Assembly (NCBI GenBank): GCA_945952045.1
Contig: CAMFHE010000022.1
Span: 1-64,000 of the forward strand
DNA from: an uncultured Rhizobium sp.
Lineage (GTDB): Bacteria; Pseudomonadota; Alphaproteobacteria; Rhizobiales; Rhizobiaceae
Length of the DNA: 64,000 nt
Direction of reading: 5' to 3'
Each line of letters begins with the position of its first letter. Position 1 is the stretch's first letter. A program made the translations under genes and the position numbers. Shown here one piece after another: positions 1 through 7,607 of this stretch. The notes beneath the pieces are model-generated. The model had not been told where the DNA came from. It made no database searches and saw only the letters and a program-made list of their open reading frames with translations.

Positions 1-70
1 GAGGCTCATAAGTCATACTTCATGAAGGATCACTTTTCAGGGGGCAGACCAGCGGAGCGTCGCCATAATT

Positions 71-221
71 CCGAATGCCATTGCCGAGAAGCTGAAGCGC
101 CAATCGAAGGATGACTTCAAGGGGCGGCATTTCGCGGCTTGGCTCATCGTTCCGGCCGTTGCCTGGTGCTTGCGTTATCCACTGAGCTATCGCGATTTGG
201 AAGCGATGTTCCGACAACGCG
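71..221 (+). pseudogene. IS6-family transposase, N-terminal fragment
   Basis: In the frame of position 170 the translation upstream gives KRQSKDDFKGRHFAAW, then LRYPLSYRDLEAMFRQRGF, the N-terminal region typical of IS6/IS26-group transposases (Zn/HTH region before the DDE core). Right after the RGF the frame stops matching IS6 and continues as IS3 OrfB, so the DDE domain of IS6 is missing. No good start codon is visible; the piece is a relic and cannot encode a working transposase. Confidence 0.65.
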
Positions 222-696
222 GCTTCGTCACGGATATCACCCATATCCGAACCTGCGAGGGCTTCGCTTACCTTGCGGTCGTCATCGACCTCTATTCGCG
301 CCGGGTCATCGGCTGGGCAATGCAGAGCCGACAGACCACGGACGTCGTATTACAGGCCCTGCTCATGGCGGTGTGGCGACGCAGAGCAAAGGACAAGGGC
401 TGATTCATTCGGATCAGGGTTCGCAGTTCACCAGCATAGACTGGGCCTCGTTCCGCAGGCACCACAATCTGGTTCACTCGACGAGCCGACGCGGCAACTG
501 CCATGACAATGCGGTGGCCGAGAGCTTCTTCAATCTTCTAAAGCGAGAGCGGATACGTCGCAAGGTCTACCGTTCACGCGATGAAGCGCGTCAGGATGTG
601 TTCGATTACATCGAGATGTTCTACAACCGGAAACGCAAGCACGTCAGAAACGGAATGCTGTCGCCCGTCAAGTTCGAGAAGCAGCAGAAAATCTAA
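222..696 (+). pseudogene. IS3-family transposase OrfB, C-terminal part with frameshift
   Basis: The frame from about 222 gives VTDITHIRTCEGFAYLAVVI and VIDLYSRRVIGWAM, the rve integrase core of IS3 OrfB including the first catalytic Asp. At about 396-402 the reading frame shifts; the other frame continues with LIHSDQGSQFTS, the second Asp, then NCHDNAVAESFFNLLKRERI with the catalytic Glu, and ends normally at 696. The N-terminal half of OrfB and all of OrfA are absent. All DDE residues are still present, but in two frames, so it is inactive unless recoded. Confidence 0.8.
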
Positions 697-744
697 CCCA
701 AGGGTGTCTACGAAACTCGGGGCTATTCAGATGGACGCATGCGA

Positions 745-1023
745 AGTTCCGGACTATTCCCTGTTCAGGCTGCCTGGACGTCAGCAGTCACAGTCTCGGC
801 GGGTGCGATCGTGCCTGTTCTCACAGCCATCGTCGCGCCGCCTTCTGCCATGAAGGCAGCTATTCCGGCAGTCTCGCTGCTATTCCTCGCGGGCCTCGGG
901 GCTTTGAGCGCCAAGGCAGGCAGCGCCGGCATCGTCATGCCGGCGATCCGGCTGGCATTCTGAGAAGCCTTGGCGATGGCGACAACCGGCGTGGTCGGCG
1001 CGTTGATCGGCAAAGCGATCTGA
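745..1023 (+). pseudogene. VIT/CCC1-family transporter, C-terminal relic
   Basis: The frame ending at 1021-1023 reads QAAWTSAVTVSAGAIVPVLT, then LLFLAGLGALSAKAGSAG and, after an in-frame TGA at 961-963, EALAMATTGVVGALIGKAI. This matches the last two transmembrane segments of VIT1/CCC1 (vacuolar iron transporter-like) proteins, where the position of the TGA is normally Trp (a TGG to TGA change fits). The 5' three quarters of the gene is gone, cut by the IS3 terminus just upstream. Family assignment is by eye from the membrane-segment pattern. Confidence 0.6.
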
Positions 1024-1079
1024 GGTTAACTCGGATCGGGCGATCGTCGTTCAACCTGCCCAGGCAATCAGGAGTTCCC

Positions 1080-2603
1080 GTGTCAAAGCTGATCCTCATT
1101 CTTGGAGACCAGCTGTCGGAAGATATTTCATCGCTTGACGGTGCGAACAGAAGCCTGGACACGGTTCTGATGTGCGAAGTGATGGCCGAGGCAAGCTATG
1201 TCGGCCATCATAAGAAGAAAATCGCCTTTATCTTCTCTGCAATGCGTCATTTCGCCGGGGAGTTGCGAGCAGCCGGCTACAAGGTTCGCTACACCAAGAT
1301 AGATGATCCGGATAACGCTGGCTCCTTTGGCGGCGAACTTGAGCGCGCAACGCGCGAGCTGCACCCGACATCGATCTGTGTCACCGAGCCCGGCGAATGG
1401 CGGGTCCTAAAGGACATGAGGCGCTGGTCGGAGAGTTTGGGGCTTGAGGTCGATATTCGCCGCGATCGTCGCTTCATCTGTTCCCATCGAGAGTTTCGGC
1501 TTTGGGCAGAGGGACGAAAATCCCTGACGATGGAATTCTTCTATCGGGAAATGAGACGAAAGACCGGCTTGCTGATGAAGGACGACAAACCCATCGGAGG
1601 CCGCTGGAACTTCGATGCGGAGAACCGGAAACCGGCGGAGCCGGACATGCTTCGACCAAAACACATGCGCTTTGCCACGAACGCGGTCACGCAAGACGTC
1701 ATTTCCGTCGTTGAAAAATTGTTTGCGCGCAACTTCGGGAAGCTCGATGACTTTGATCTGGCCGTCACCCGCGCCGATGCCGAAAGGGTGCTGGAAAACT
1801 TCATTGCAGATTTCTTGCCGAATTTTGGCGAGACCCAGGACGCGATGCTTCAGGACGATCCGTGGCTCAACCACTCGCTGTTGTCCTTCTATATCAACAT
1901 CGGCTTTCTCGACGCGTTTTCGGTGTGCCGTGCCGCGGAAAGGGCCTATCTGAGCGGAGATGCGCCGCTCAACGCCGTCGAAGGCTTCATCCGCCAGATC
2001 ATAGGTTGGCGCGAATATATGCGCGGGATCTACTGGTTTGCCGGTCCCGATTACGTCGCCAGCAACTTCTTCGGGAACAAGCGGCCCCTTCCCTCCTTCT
2101 ACTGGTCGGGCAAGACGCAGATGAATTGCCTTTCCACGGTCATCAACGAGACGATCGACCATGCCTACGCGCATCACATTCAGCGGCTGATGATCACGGG
2201 TAATTTCGCATTGATCGCCGGCATCGATCCGAAGCAGGTTCACCGGTGGTATCTCGAGGTCTATGCCGATGCCTATGAATGGGTCGAGCTCCCGAACGTC
2301 ATCGGCATGAGCCAGTTTGCCGATGGCGGGTTTCTCGGAACCAAACCCTACGCGGCCAGCGGCAATTATATCAACCGCATGTCGGACTATTGCGGCAATT
2401 GTCGTTTCGATCCGAAACGGCGGGTGGGAGACCGCGCCTGCCCGTTCAATGCCCTCTACTGGGATTTCCTGGATCGGAACCACGAGAGGCTGAAATCGAA
2501 CCGCCGCCTGGCGCAGCCCTATGCGACCTGGGCGCGAATGAGCGACGAGAGCCGGGAGGAGAGGCGGCGCCAGGCAGCCACCTTCTTGGCGAGCCTCGAT
2601 TGA
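1080..2603 (+). CDS. phrB: (6-4) photolyase, FeS-BCP class
   Basis: 507 residues from a GTG start with AGGAG about 9 nt upstream. Bacterial FeS-BCP photolyases repair UV (6-4) photoproducts with FAD, a lumazine antenna and a [4Fe-4S] cluster. Counting codons puts cysteines at 350, 438, 441 and 454, the four cluster ligands of Agrobacterium PhrB, which is also 507 residues long. The start MSKLILILGDQLSE is the Rossmann antenna domain; the C-terminal half is the helical FAD domain (HAYAHHIQRLMITGNFALIA). It stands alone between the transporter relic and a convergent kinase gene. A long antisense open frame lies across it but has no family resemblance. Confidence 0.93.
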   Translation: MSKLILILGDQLSEDISSLDGANRSLDTVLMCEVMAEASYVGHHKKKIAFIFSAMRHFAGELRAAGYKVRYTKIDDPDNAGSFGGELERATRELHPTSICVTEPGEWRVLKDMRRWSESLGLEVDIRRDRRFICSHREFRLWAEGRKSLTMEFFYREMRRKTGLLMKDDKPIGGRWNFDAENRKPAEPDMLRPKHMRFATNAVTQDVISVVEKLFARNFGKLDDFDLAVTRADAERVLENFIADFLPNFGETQDAMLQDDPWLNHSLLSFYINIGFLDAFSVCRAAERAYLSGDAPLNAVEGFIRQIIGWREYMRGIYWFAGPDYVASNFFGNKRPLPSFYWSGKTQMNCLSTVINETIDHAYAHHIQRLMITGNFALIAGIDPKQVHRWYLEVYADAYEWVELPNVIGMSQFADGGFLGTKPYAASGNYINRMSDYCGNCRFDPKRRVGDRACPFNALYWDFLDRNHERLKSNRRLAQPYATWARMSDESREERRRQAATFLASLD

Positions 2604-2654
2604 ATTCGGCCGACACCGAAAGCATCACGCATCAAGTCCGAACCATTATGGAAT

Positions 2655-3965
2655 TTACACAACGATCGTAAAAACCGACCCCGATGCCGATAGTGATCGC
2701 CGCAACTCGCCCCGGTGAATTTCGGCGATGCGCGCAATGATTTTCAGTCCGATCCCGAGGCTGTCGGCTTTAACCGCCGTGAACGCCGTGCCGACAATTG
2801 ACGACTGGCGATCTTCGACCTCGATATGACCCGGTCCAACGCGGACAATGATGTGGGAGCTGGCCGGAGTATGACGAACCGCATTTTCCACGAGATTGCG
2901 GATAGCGTCGCGCAGCAGAGCCGGCACTCCCTGAACGATCGCCGGCTCTCCAACCGTGATCAACTCGACGGAGTGGTGGTTCTCATAAACCCAGGGAGCC
3001 ATCTGCTCGACGGCGGATGCTGAAAGCGCGACGAGATCGACAGTCTCAAAAGCCCCGTGGTCGAAGCTCTCCAGCCGGGCGAGAGTTGTCAGCTGCCCGA
3101 CAAAGCGGACAAGATCGTCCAGGTCGGCCTCGACCATCCTGGCGCGCGGATGATCGATGTGGCCGAGTTCCAGCTTCATCACAGCCAGGGGCGTCCGGAT
3201 TTCATGCGCAATACCAGTCGTCAGCGTCTTCTGCGACGTCATCAGTTCCGCGACCCTCTCGAACGCTTGATTGACCGCAACGGCAAGGTGAGCAATCTCG
3301 CGCGGCATCTCGTCGAATTTCAGATGAGAGCGAGCGTCCATCGGATCGATCCGATCGGCTGCGTCAGCCGCGTTGCGCACCGGTCGAAGCGCCTGGCGCA
3401 CCGATAGCAACGTCGCGCCGAGAACAAGGAACAGCAAAATACTCATGGGAACGATGAGATGTTCGATGATCTCGTTGAGCAATACATCGGAAACAACGTC
3501 CTGTGGATCGCCAAGCGTTGCAACATCGATCAGAAACCGTTGACCGCTGATCAGAAACGCCCGCCCGCCTACCAGCGAAAGCGGTCTTCCTGCCTCCAGG
3601 GACCGCAGCCAGAAGTCCGGTCTGTCAATGTCCTTTGGGAGAAAGCGATCCTCGCAGGCAACGTCGCAGGAATCAAAAACAAGCGTGCCGTCGGCGCCTC
3701 GAATGCGCGCCAGATATCCGGAACCATCCTGGCGGTAGCGATCAGCAACGTTCTCAGGCAGTGTGTAGCGGATGCTGCCATGATCTACAGAGACGCCCGC
3801 CGAAAGGCGCTCGGTCTCCTGTTCGACGTAGAGCCGGGACAGCTCACCCACATTCCAATAGTAGTCGGAGAATACGACTGCAAGCTGGACAAGCATAGCG
3901 AGGACCGCAAAGAACGCGATGCGTCTCGTTAGAATGGCTCCGAGTGTCGGTCGGTTGCGGCTCAA
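2655..3965 (-). CDS. Sensor histidine kinase of the PepSY/b561 operon
   Basis: 436 residues. Order: transmembrane segment near 13-33, periplasmic sensor about 34-160 with a Cys pair (DSCDVAC), second membrane segment about 165-190, HAMP-like linker, H-box GIAHEIRTPLAVM, N-box RNLVENAVRH, and a C-terminal GIGLKIIARI glycine box. The G1 box that normally reads DxGxG is here EDRQSSIVG: the Asp is kept but both Gly are missing, so the ATP lid is unusual. Its start overlaps the response-regulator stop by 4 nt, so the two are translationally coupled. A periplasmic redox or metal signal would fit the operon but is inference. Confidence 0.88.
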   Translation of the reverse strand: MSRNRPTLGAILTRRIAFFAVLAMLVQLAVVFSDYYWNVGELSRLYVEQETERLSAGVSVDHGSIRYTLPENVADRYRQDGSGYLARIRGADGTLVFDSCDVACEDRFLPKDIDRPDFWLRSLEAGRPLSLVGGRAFLISGQRFLIDVATLGDPQDVVSDVLLNEIIEHLIVPMSILLFLVLGATLLSVRQALRPVRNAADAADRIDPMDARSHLKFDEMPREIAHLAVAVNQAFERVAELMTSQKTLTTGIAHEIRTPLAVMKLELGHIDHPRARMVEADLDDLVRFVGQLTTLARLESFDHGAFETVDLVALSASAVEQMAPWVYENHHSVELITVGEPAIVQGVPALLRDAIRNLVENAVRHTPASSHIIVRVGPGHIEVEDRQSSIVGTAFTAVKADSLGIGLKIIARIAEIHRGELRRSLSASGSVFTIVV

Positions 3966-4639
3966 TCGGACACCTGGCGCATCATGTATCCCACGCCTCT
4001 AATCGTTTCGATCGAACAGTTCGTCTGATGCCCATCCATCTTCCTCCGCAACCGTGATACGGCAAGTTCGACGGCGTTACTGCTTCGTTCATCGCCAAAC
4101 TCCGAAAACGCGTGCTCGATTTTCGCTTTCCCGACGACTTTGCCACCGTTGCGCATAAGCAGTTCCAGCAGGTCCTTTTCGGAAGGGGCAAGCGAGATTT
4201 CGGCGCTGGCGCAGGTCACACGACGTGAGGCGACGTCCATCTGGATCGCGCCATATTCGAGAACCGGCATCGTTGTGACGGGCGCCCGGCGCATCAACGC
4301 CCGGATCCGGGCGATCAACTCTCCGTTGTGGAATGGCTTGGCTAGGTAATCGTCCGCGCCGGCATCGAGGCCGACGATACGTTCGTCGATCGCTCCTCGC
4401 GCCGTCAGTATCAGCACCGGCATTTGCATTTTGGCTGCCCGTAAGGACTTCAGGACATCTATGCCGTCTTCATCGGGAAGACCGAGATCCAGAAGAAGCA
4501 GGTCGTATTCGCGATCGACGAGAGCCGATCGGCCAAGCTCAGCCGTTGGCAAGGCATCGATTTTCCAACCAGCATCCCGGATGGCTTCGCTGACCAGTTC
4601 GCGGAGCCGGTCGCTGTCCTCGATCAGCAGTATCCTCAT
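3962..4639 (-). CDS. OmpR/PhoB-family response regulator
   Basis: 225 residues: receiver domain with acidic pair ED near 7-8, phospho-acceptor Asp in LLLLDLGLP at about 51 and Lys in AKPF, followed by a winged-helix DNA-binding domain ending in IETIRGVGYMM. Overlaps the b561 stop by 4 nt upstream and the kinase start by 4 nt downstream. An 11-bp direct repeat in the operon promoter (5531-5547) is the best candidate for its binding site. Confidence 0.92.
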   Translation of the reverse strand: MRILLIEDSDRLRELVSEAIRDAGWKIDALPTAELGRSALVDREYDLLLLDLGLPDEDGIDVLKSLRAAKMQMPVLILTARGAIDERIVGLDAGADDYLAKPFHNGELIARIRALMRRAPVTTMPVLEYGAIQMDVASRRVTCASAEISLAPSEKDLLELLMRNGGKVVGKAKIEHAFSEFGDERSSNAVELAVSRLRRKMDGHQTNCSIETIRGVGYMMRQVSD

Positions 4640-5202
4640 GCCTTCTTTCGACCTGTAACCATCGACCAGACCAGATTTTCACGGTGTCTCCAGCTTTCGA
4701 CAATGGCGGCGCCAGCATGGATGAACACCAGCACCATAATGCTGTTGGCAATGGTTCCATGCAATTCCTCGAGCCACTTTTCACCCCAGAAAGCGTCAAG
4801 CGTCGTCATCCAGCCCGTCAGCGCCGTTGCCGCAAGAAGGCCAATCAAGACCATCATCATGATGGAGGCGAGTGGATTGTGGCCGATATAGCGGCTCTCG
4901 TTCCGTGTCATGATACCCCGGATCTGCTTCATGACCCTAGCTGGCGTGGGCATGAAATCGCTGAAACGCGCGTGCCGGGTTCCGACAAAGCCCCATAGGA
5001 CACGGACAATGATTGCCGCAGCAACGACATACCCCGTCACACGATGCCAGTATTTTCCCTCCTCAAGAATGAAGAGATTGAGTGTGCAGGCCGTAACGAC
5101 CGTCCAGTGGAAAATTCGAACGATCGGGTCCCAGACCTTGATCGTCCGCTCTTCGGTGCTGGAGGGCGATCCGCCCCCCCTTCTCGGTCCGATCACCGTC
5201 AT
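4636..5202 (-). CDS. Cytochrome b561-family membrane protein
   Basis: 188 residues. After a short N-terminal tail the protein starts IKVWDPIVRIFHWTVV, the classic first helix of the di-heme b561/Ni,Fe-hydrogenase cytochrome b family with a heme-ligand His, then HRVTGYVVAAAIIVRVLWG, two more helices and a late ELHGTIANSIMVLVFIHAGA with the second ligand set. It probably moves electrons from the quinone pool to a periplasmic acceptor. It is coupled to the response regulator by overlap and follows the PepSY protein with a 3-nt gap. Confidence 0.85.
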   Translation of the reverse strand: MTVIGPRRGGGSPSSTEERTIKVWDPIVRIFHWTVVTACTLNLFILEEGKYWHRVTGYVVAAAIIVRVLWGFVGTRHARFSDFMPTPARVMKQIRGIMTRNESRYIGHNPLASIMMMVLIGLLAATALTGWMTTLDAFWGEKWLEELHGTIANSIMVLVFIHAGAAIVESWRHRENLVWSMVTGRKKA

Positions 5203-5205
5203 GGA

Positions 5206-5472
5206 TCAGTCGCCCTTCTGGACGATTTCGCCGGAAACCGGGTTGAAATACACCTCGGCCCGCTTGCCGTCCTTGTCCTTGCCGTAGATCTCGTAGCAGT
5301 TGCCGGTGATCTCGAACGTCTTGACCTTGTAGCCGAGCATGTCGATCTTGGCTTTCATGGCTTCTTCGGACATCCACTTCGACTTCGGTTCCGTTGTGCA
5401 GCTGGGGCTGGCGAAGGCGAGAGCCGGAGTTGCGGCAGCAATTGCGAGAGCGACGATAAGTTTCAGCTTCAT
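5206..5472 (-). CDS. Periplasmic PepSY-domain protein
   Basis: About 88 residues from ATG at 5472, preceded by AGGAAA; an in-frame ATG 18 nt upstream has no better site. MKLKLIVALAIAAATPALAFA is a signal peptide. The mature part (AKIDMLGYKVKTFEITGNCY, then EIYGKDKDGKRAEVYFNP) has the PepSY alpha-beta pattern with a Cys pair. First gene of the operon. PepSY proteins with cytochrome b561 and a two-component pair recur in proteobacteria; the physiological signal is unknown. Confidence 0.82.
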   Translation of the reverse strand: MKLKLIVALAIAAATPALAFASPSCTTEPKSKWMSEEAMKAKIDMLGYKVKTFEITGNCYEIYGKDKDGKRAEVYFNPVSGEIVQKGD

Positions 5473-5530
5473 GACGTTTTTCCTGTCCAAAGGCCCCTCG
5501 GGGCGACGAGGTTATGGGTAGGGCTTTGAA

Positions 5531-5547
5531 CCTGTCCAATTCCTGTC
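5531..5547 (-). promoter_or_regulatory. Candidate response-regulator box, GACAGG-N5-GACAGG
   Basis: On the minus strand a perfect GACAGG repeat with 11-bp period sits about 60-75 nt upstream of the PepSY start. OmpR/PhoB-type regulators bind such tandem sites, and the operon encodes one. A third GGACAGGAA lies next to the PepSY ribosome-binding site, which may be chance. Seen directly; its function is inferred. Confidence 0.5.
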
Positions 5548-5601
5548 TGGCTGTGCACATTGCTTCTGCGCCGGGTGGATGTAGCCACGACGGCTCCAGC
5601 T

Positions 5602-5924
5602 TCAGGTTATCAGCGGGGTGCGAAGCGCACGCCTTGCGTCTGCTCTCCAGGCAGGATGCTGCGCGGTTGTCGGCAGGAACAACGGTGGGAACGAGTGGTG
5701 GATGTCGATGATGCAGCCCGACATCTTCTTGCAGACGGCATCCGATAGAACCTGCATGTAGCGGGCGAGAACGATCAGCTCCGCGCCGGACTGCTCGACC
5801 ACTTCCATCAGGCGTGGCTCGGCCTGTGGCAACAGCCCTTGTCGGCGAGATAACCTGTAATGGTCGCAGCGATACCGCGGGCGGATTTGCAAGATACGCT
5901 CACCACGTACCTTTCATCGAGCAC
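5602..5924 (-). pseudogene. purU: Formyltetrahydrofolate deformylase relic with internal deletion
   Basis: From a GTG at 5924 the frame gives LDERYVVSVSCKSARGIAAT, then GYLADKGC, the ACT-domain start of PurU. At about 5840 it jumps, in another frame, to LMEVVEQSGAELIVLARYMQ and IIDIHHSF, the catalytic-domain region around the conserved IHHSFLPSF, which is also broken (HHSFPPLF) before an unrelated tail to 5602. At least the middle and the 3' third are deleted. It directly follows mocF. Intact PurU recycles formyl-THF to THF and formate, which would fit a pathway releasing methyl groups. Confidence 0.75.
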
Positions 5925-5996
5925 GCCTTCATGGAGGGCTTGCAAAGAATTGGCGTGACCTTTCGGACCACGCCAGGGTCGCTTGGGAGGCGAGGC

Positions 5997-7223
5997 TTAC
6001 GCTGCGAGCAGTGCTTTCAGCCGGATGTCTGGGGAAGCAAGCGCCTCGGGATCGAGGCTCTTGCCGGCGGCGATCAGCATTTCCGCGAGGCGGATTTCCC
6101 GTGCGACGGCATTCCCCGGCCCGATGCCGCTGGCCGACAGCAATCGGTCGGTCTCATTCAGCGCGAAGATGATGAAGGCACCGTTGCCGAGATCGCGTCG
6201 CACCGACCGGCTGCCGCCTGCCGACAGACCAGCCACCTGCAGCGTCAGATCATACTGATCGGACCAGAACCAGGGAACGGAAGAGACGGCTTCATTCGCG
6301 CCGAGAAGATTGGCGGCGGCGATCAATGCCTGTTCCTGGGCATTGCGCCAGGATTCCAGACGCACGCGCCGGTCACCATAGACGGAAAGCGGAAAGGAGC
6401 AGCAATCGCCGGCAGCAAAAATATCCGGATCGGAGGTGCGCAGCTGGCGATCGACGGCAATGCCGTTGTCGATGAACAACCCGGCGTCGGCGGCAAGCTC
6501 GACATTCGGCAGCGAGCCGATGCCGACGACGAGGATATCGGCGTCGACGATACGGCCATCCGACAGGGTGATGCGCACGGCATCGTCTTCCGAGATCAGC
6601 TCATCGACGCGGGCATCGCAGATGATCTCGACACCTTCGGCAGCATGGCGGGCTGCCACGACCTCCGCCACATCGGCGGGCACGCCGCGCGAGAGAATGC
6701 GTGGCAGGCCTTCGAGCAGGATGACGGATGCACCGAGATTGCGGGCCGCTGCTGCCAGTTCCAGCCCGATGAAGCCACCGCCGAGGATAGCTATGCGGCT
6801 TGCCGGGGAGAGATACCGGCGGATACGCTGTGCATCGGCATGGGTGCGCAGCGACAGTATGCGCGGGGCGCCACTCTCAAAACCTGTCAGCGGTCGCGGG
6901 CGTGCGCCGGTTGCCATCAGCAGCTTCGTATAGGGTAGCCGTACACCGTCAGCGAGATCCACCACCCGGTTGGCTCGGTCGATGGCTGTCACGGATACGC
7001 CCAGCCGCAAGTCGATGGTCTGCGCCGCATAATCGGCGAGGCTTGCGATGAACCGCGGCTCGGCACCGGCGACGATGCCATCCTTGGACAGAGGTGGCCG
7101 CTCATAGGGGGCATGGTCCTCGGCTCCGATCAGCGTAATCGCGCCGTCAAAGCCACGCTCGCGCAGGGACAGCGCTGCACGCCCACCGCATTCGCCAGCG
7201 CCAAGGATGATGATCGAAGTCAT
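5997..7223 (-). CDS. mocF: MocF-type ferredoxin reductase (FAD/NAD)
   Basis: 408 residues from ATG 7223 (AAAGGACC upstream; the 9-codon extension upstream has no site). N-terminal FAD Rossmann SIIILGAGECGGRAA, second nucleotide-binding motif IAILGGGFIGLELAA near 150, and the FAD-binding FAAGDCCSF near 275, the plan of rhodocoxin/putidaredoxin reductases. Such a protein passes electrons from NAD(P)H to a [2Fe-2S] ferredoxin; here MocE and the MocD oxygenase are the obvious partners. Last intact gene of the moc operon, separated from mocA by a regulator relic. Confidence 0.87.
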   Translation of the reverse strand: MTSIIILGAGECGGRAALSLRERGFDGAITLIGAEDHAPYERPPLSKDGIVAGAEPRFIASLADYAAQTIDLRLGVSVTAIDRANRVVDLADGVRLPYTKLLMATGARPRPLTGFESGAPRILSLRTHADAQRIRRYLSPASRIAILGGGFIGLELAAAARNLGASVILLEGLPRILSRGVPADVAEVVAARHAAEGVEIICDARVDELISEDDAVRITLSDGRIVDADILVVGIGSLPNVELAADAGLFIDNGIAVDRQLRTSDPDIFAAGDCCSFPLSVYGDRRVRLESWRNAQEQALIAAANLLGANEAVSSVPWFWSDQYDLTLQVAGLSAGGSRSVRRDLGNGAFIIFALNETDRLLSASGIGPGNAVAREIRLAEMLIAAGKSLDPEALASPDIRLKALLAA

Positions 7224-7318
7224 GGAAAGGTCCTTTGCTGTTGGGCGCACCGATCATATTGCCCGGCGGTGGAAACGAGGTGCTGCTGGAATGCGATTTT
7301 CATGTTCTTGAGGCTCGA

Positions 7319-7534
7319 CTATCCGCTCAGACAAGCAAGCCGCGTGATCGTGGCCGGCGAGACGCCGCACGTCAGCGCAGCGGAGCACAACAATCCGAAT
7401 GTCGCGGCGTCCGGCTTGTCGAGAAACAGCCGCATCGCCTGTTCCGAACGCGTCGAAAACGCGATCCGCCTTTCGGCAATCAACCGCTTGAGATCGACGA
7501 CGCTCAGTTGAGCCCGCTGACCTTATGAAGGCAT
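7319..7534 (-). pseudogene. RpiR-family regulator, N-terminal HTH relic
   Basis: An ATG at 7534 with GAGGAG upstream opens a frame that hits TAA at codon 4, then reads RAQLSVVDLKRLIAERRIAF, MRLFLDKPDAATFGLLCSAA and TCGVSPATITRLACLSG before TAG at 7319. The pattern (long helix, FxxxxPD..., then GVSPATITRLA recognition helix) is the RpiR HTH domain; the sugar-isomerase (SIS) domain is absent. RpiR proteins commonly regulate inositol catabolism in rhizobia, so this may be the former regulator of this operon. It fills most of the 384-bp gap between mocF and mocA. Confidence 0.5.
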
Positions 7535-7607
7535 TTCAAATCTCCTCGACTGTACGCTGAAACGCCCTTCCGTAGCGCATGACGACAAGAAGGGCTCTGC
7601 AAGACAT

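Larger units (their letters stand above)
1..731 (+). mobile_element. Composite of two insertion-sequence scars (IS6-like + IS3)
   Basis: Two unrelated transposase pieces lie head to tail on the plus strand: about 71-221 reads like the start of an IS6-family transposase and about 222-696 like the catalytic end of an IS3-family OrfB. After the OrfB stop, 703-730 (tgtctacgaaactcggggct at its core) looks like the right terminus of the IS3 element, because it directly adjoins an unrelated broken transporter gene. The left edge of the window cuts whatever lies upstream. Neither element is intact. Confidence 0.75.

Noticed and set aside
1407..2483. 358-residue minus-strand open frame across the photolyase
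   Set aside because: Shadow of phrB; no family pattern, no ribosome-binding site, and the Fe-S cysteines prove the plus strand.
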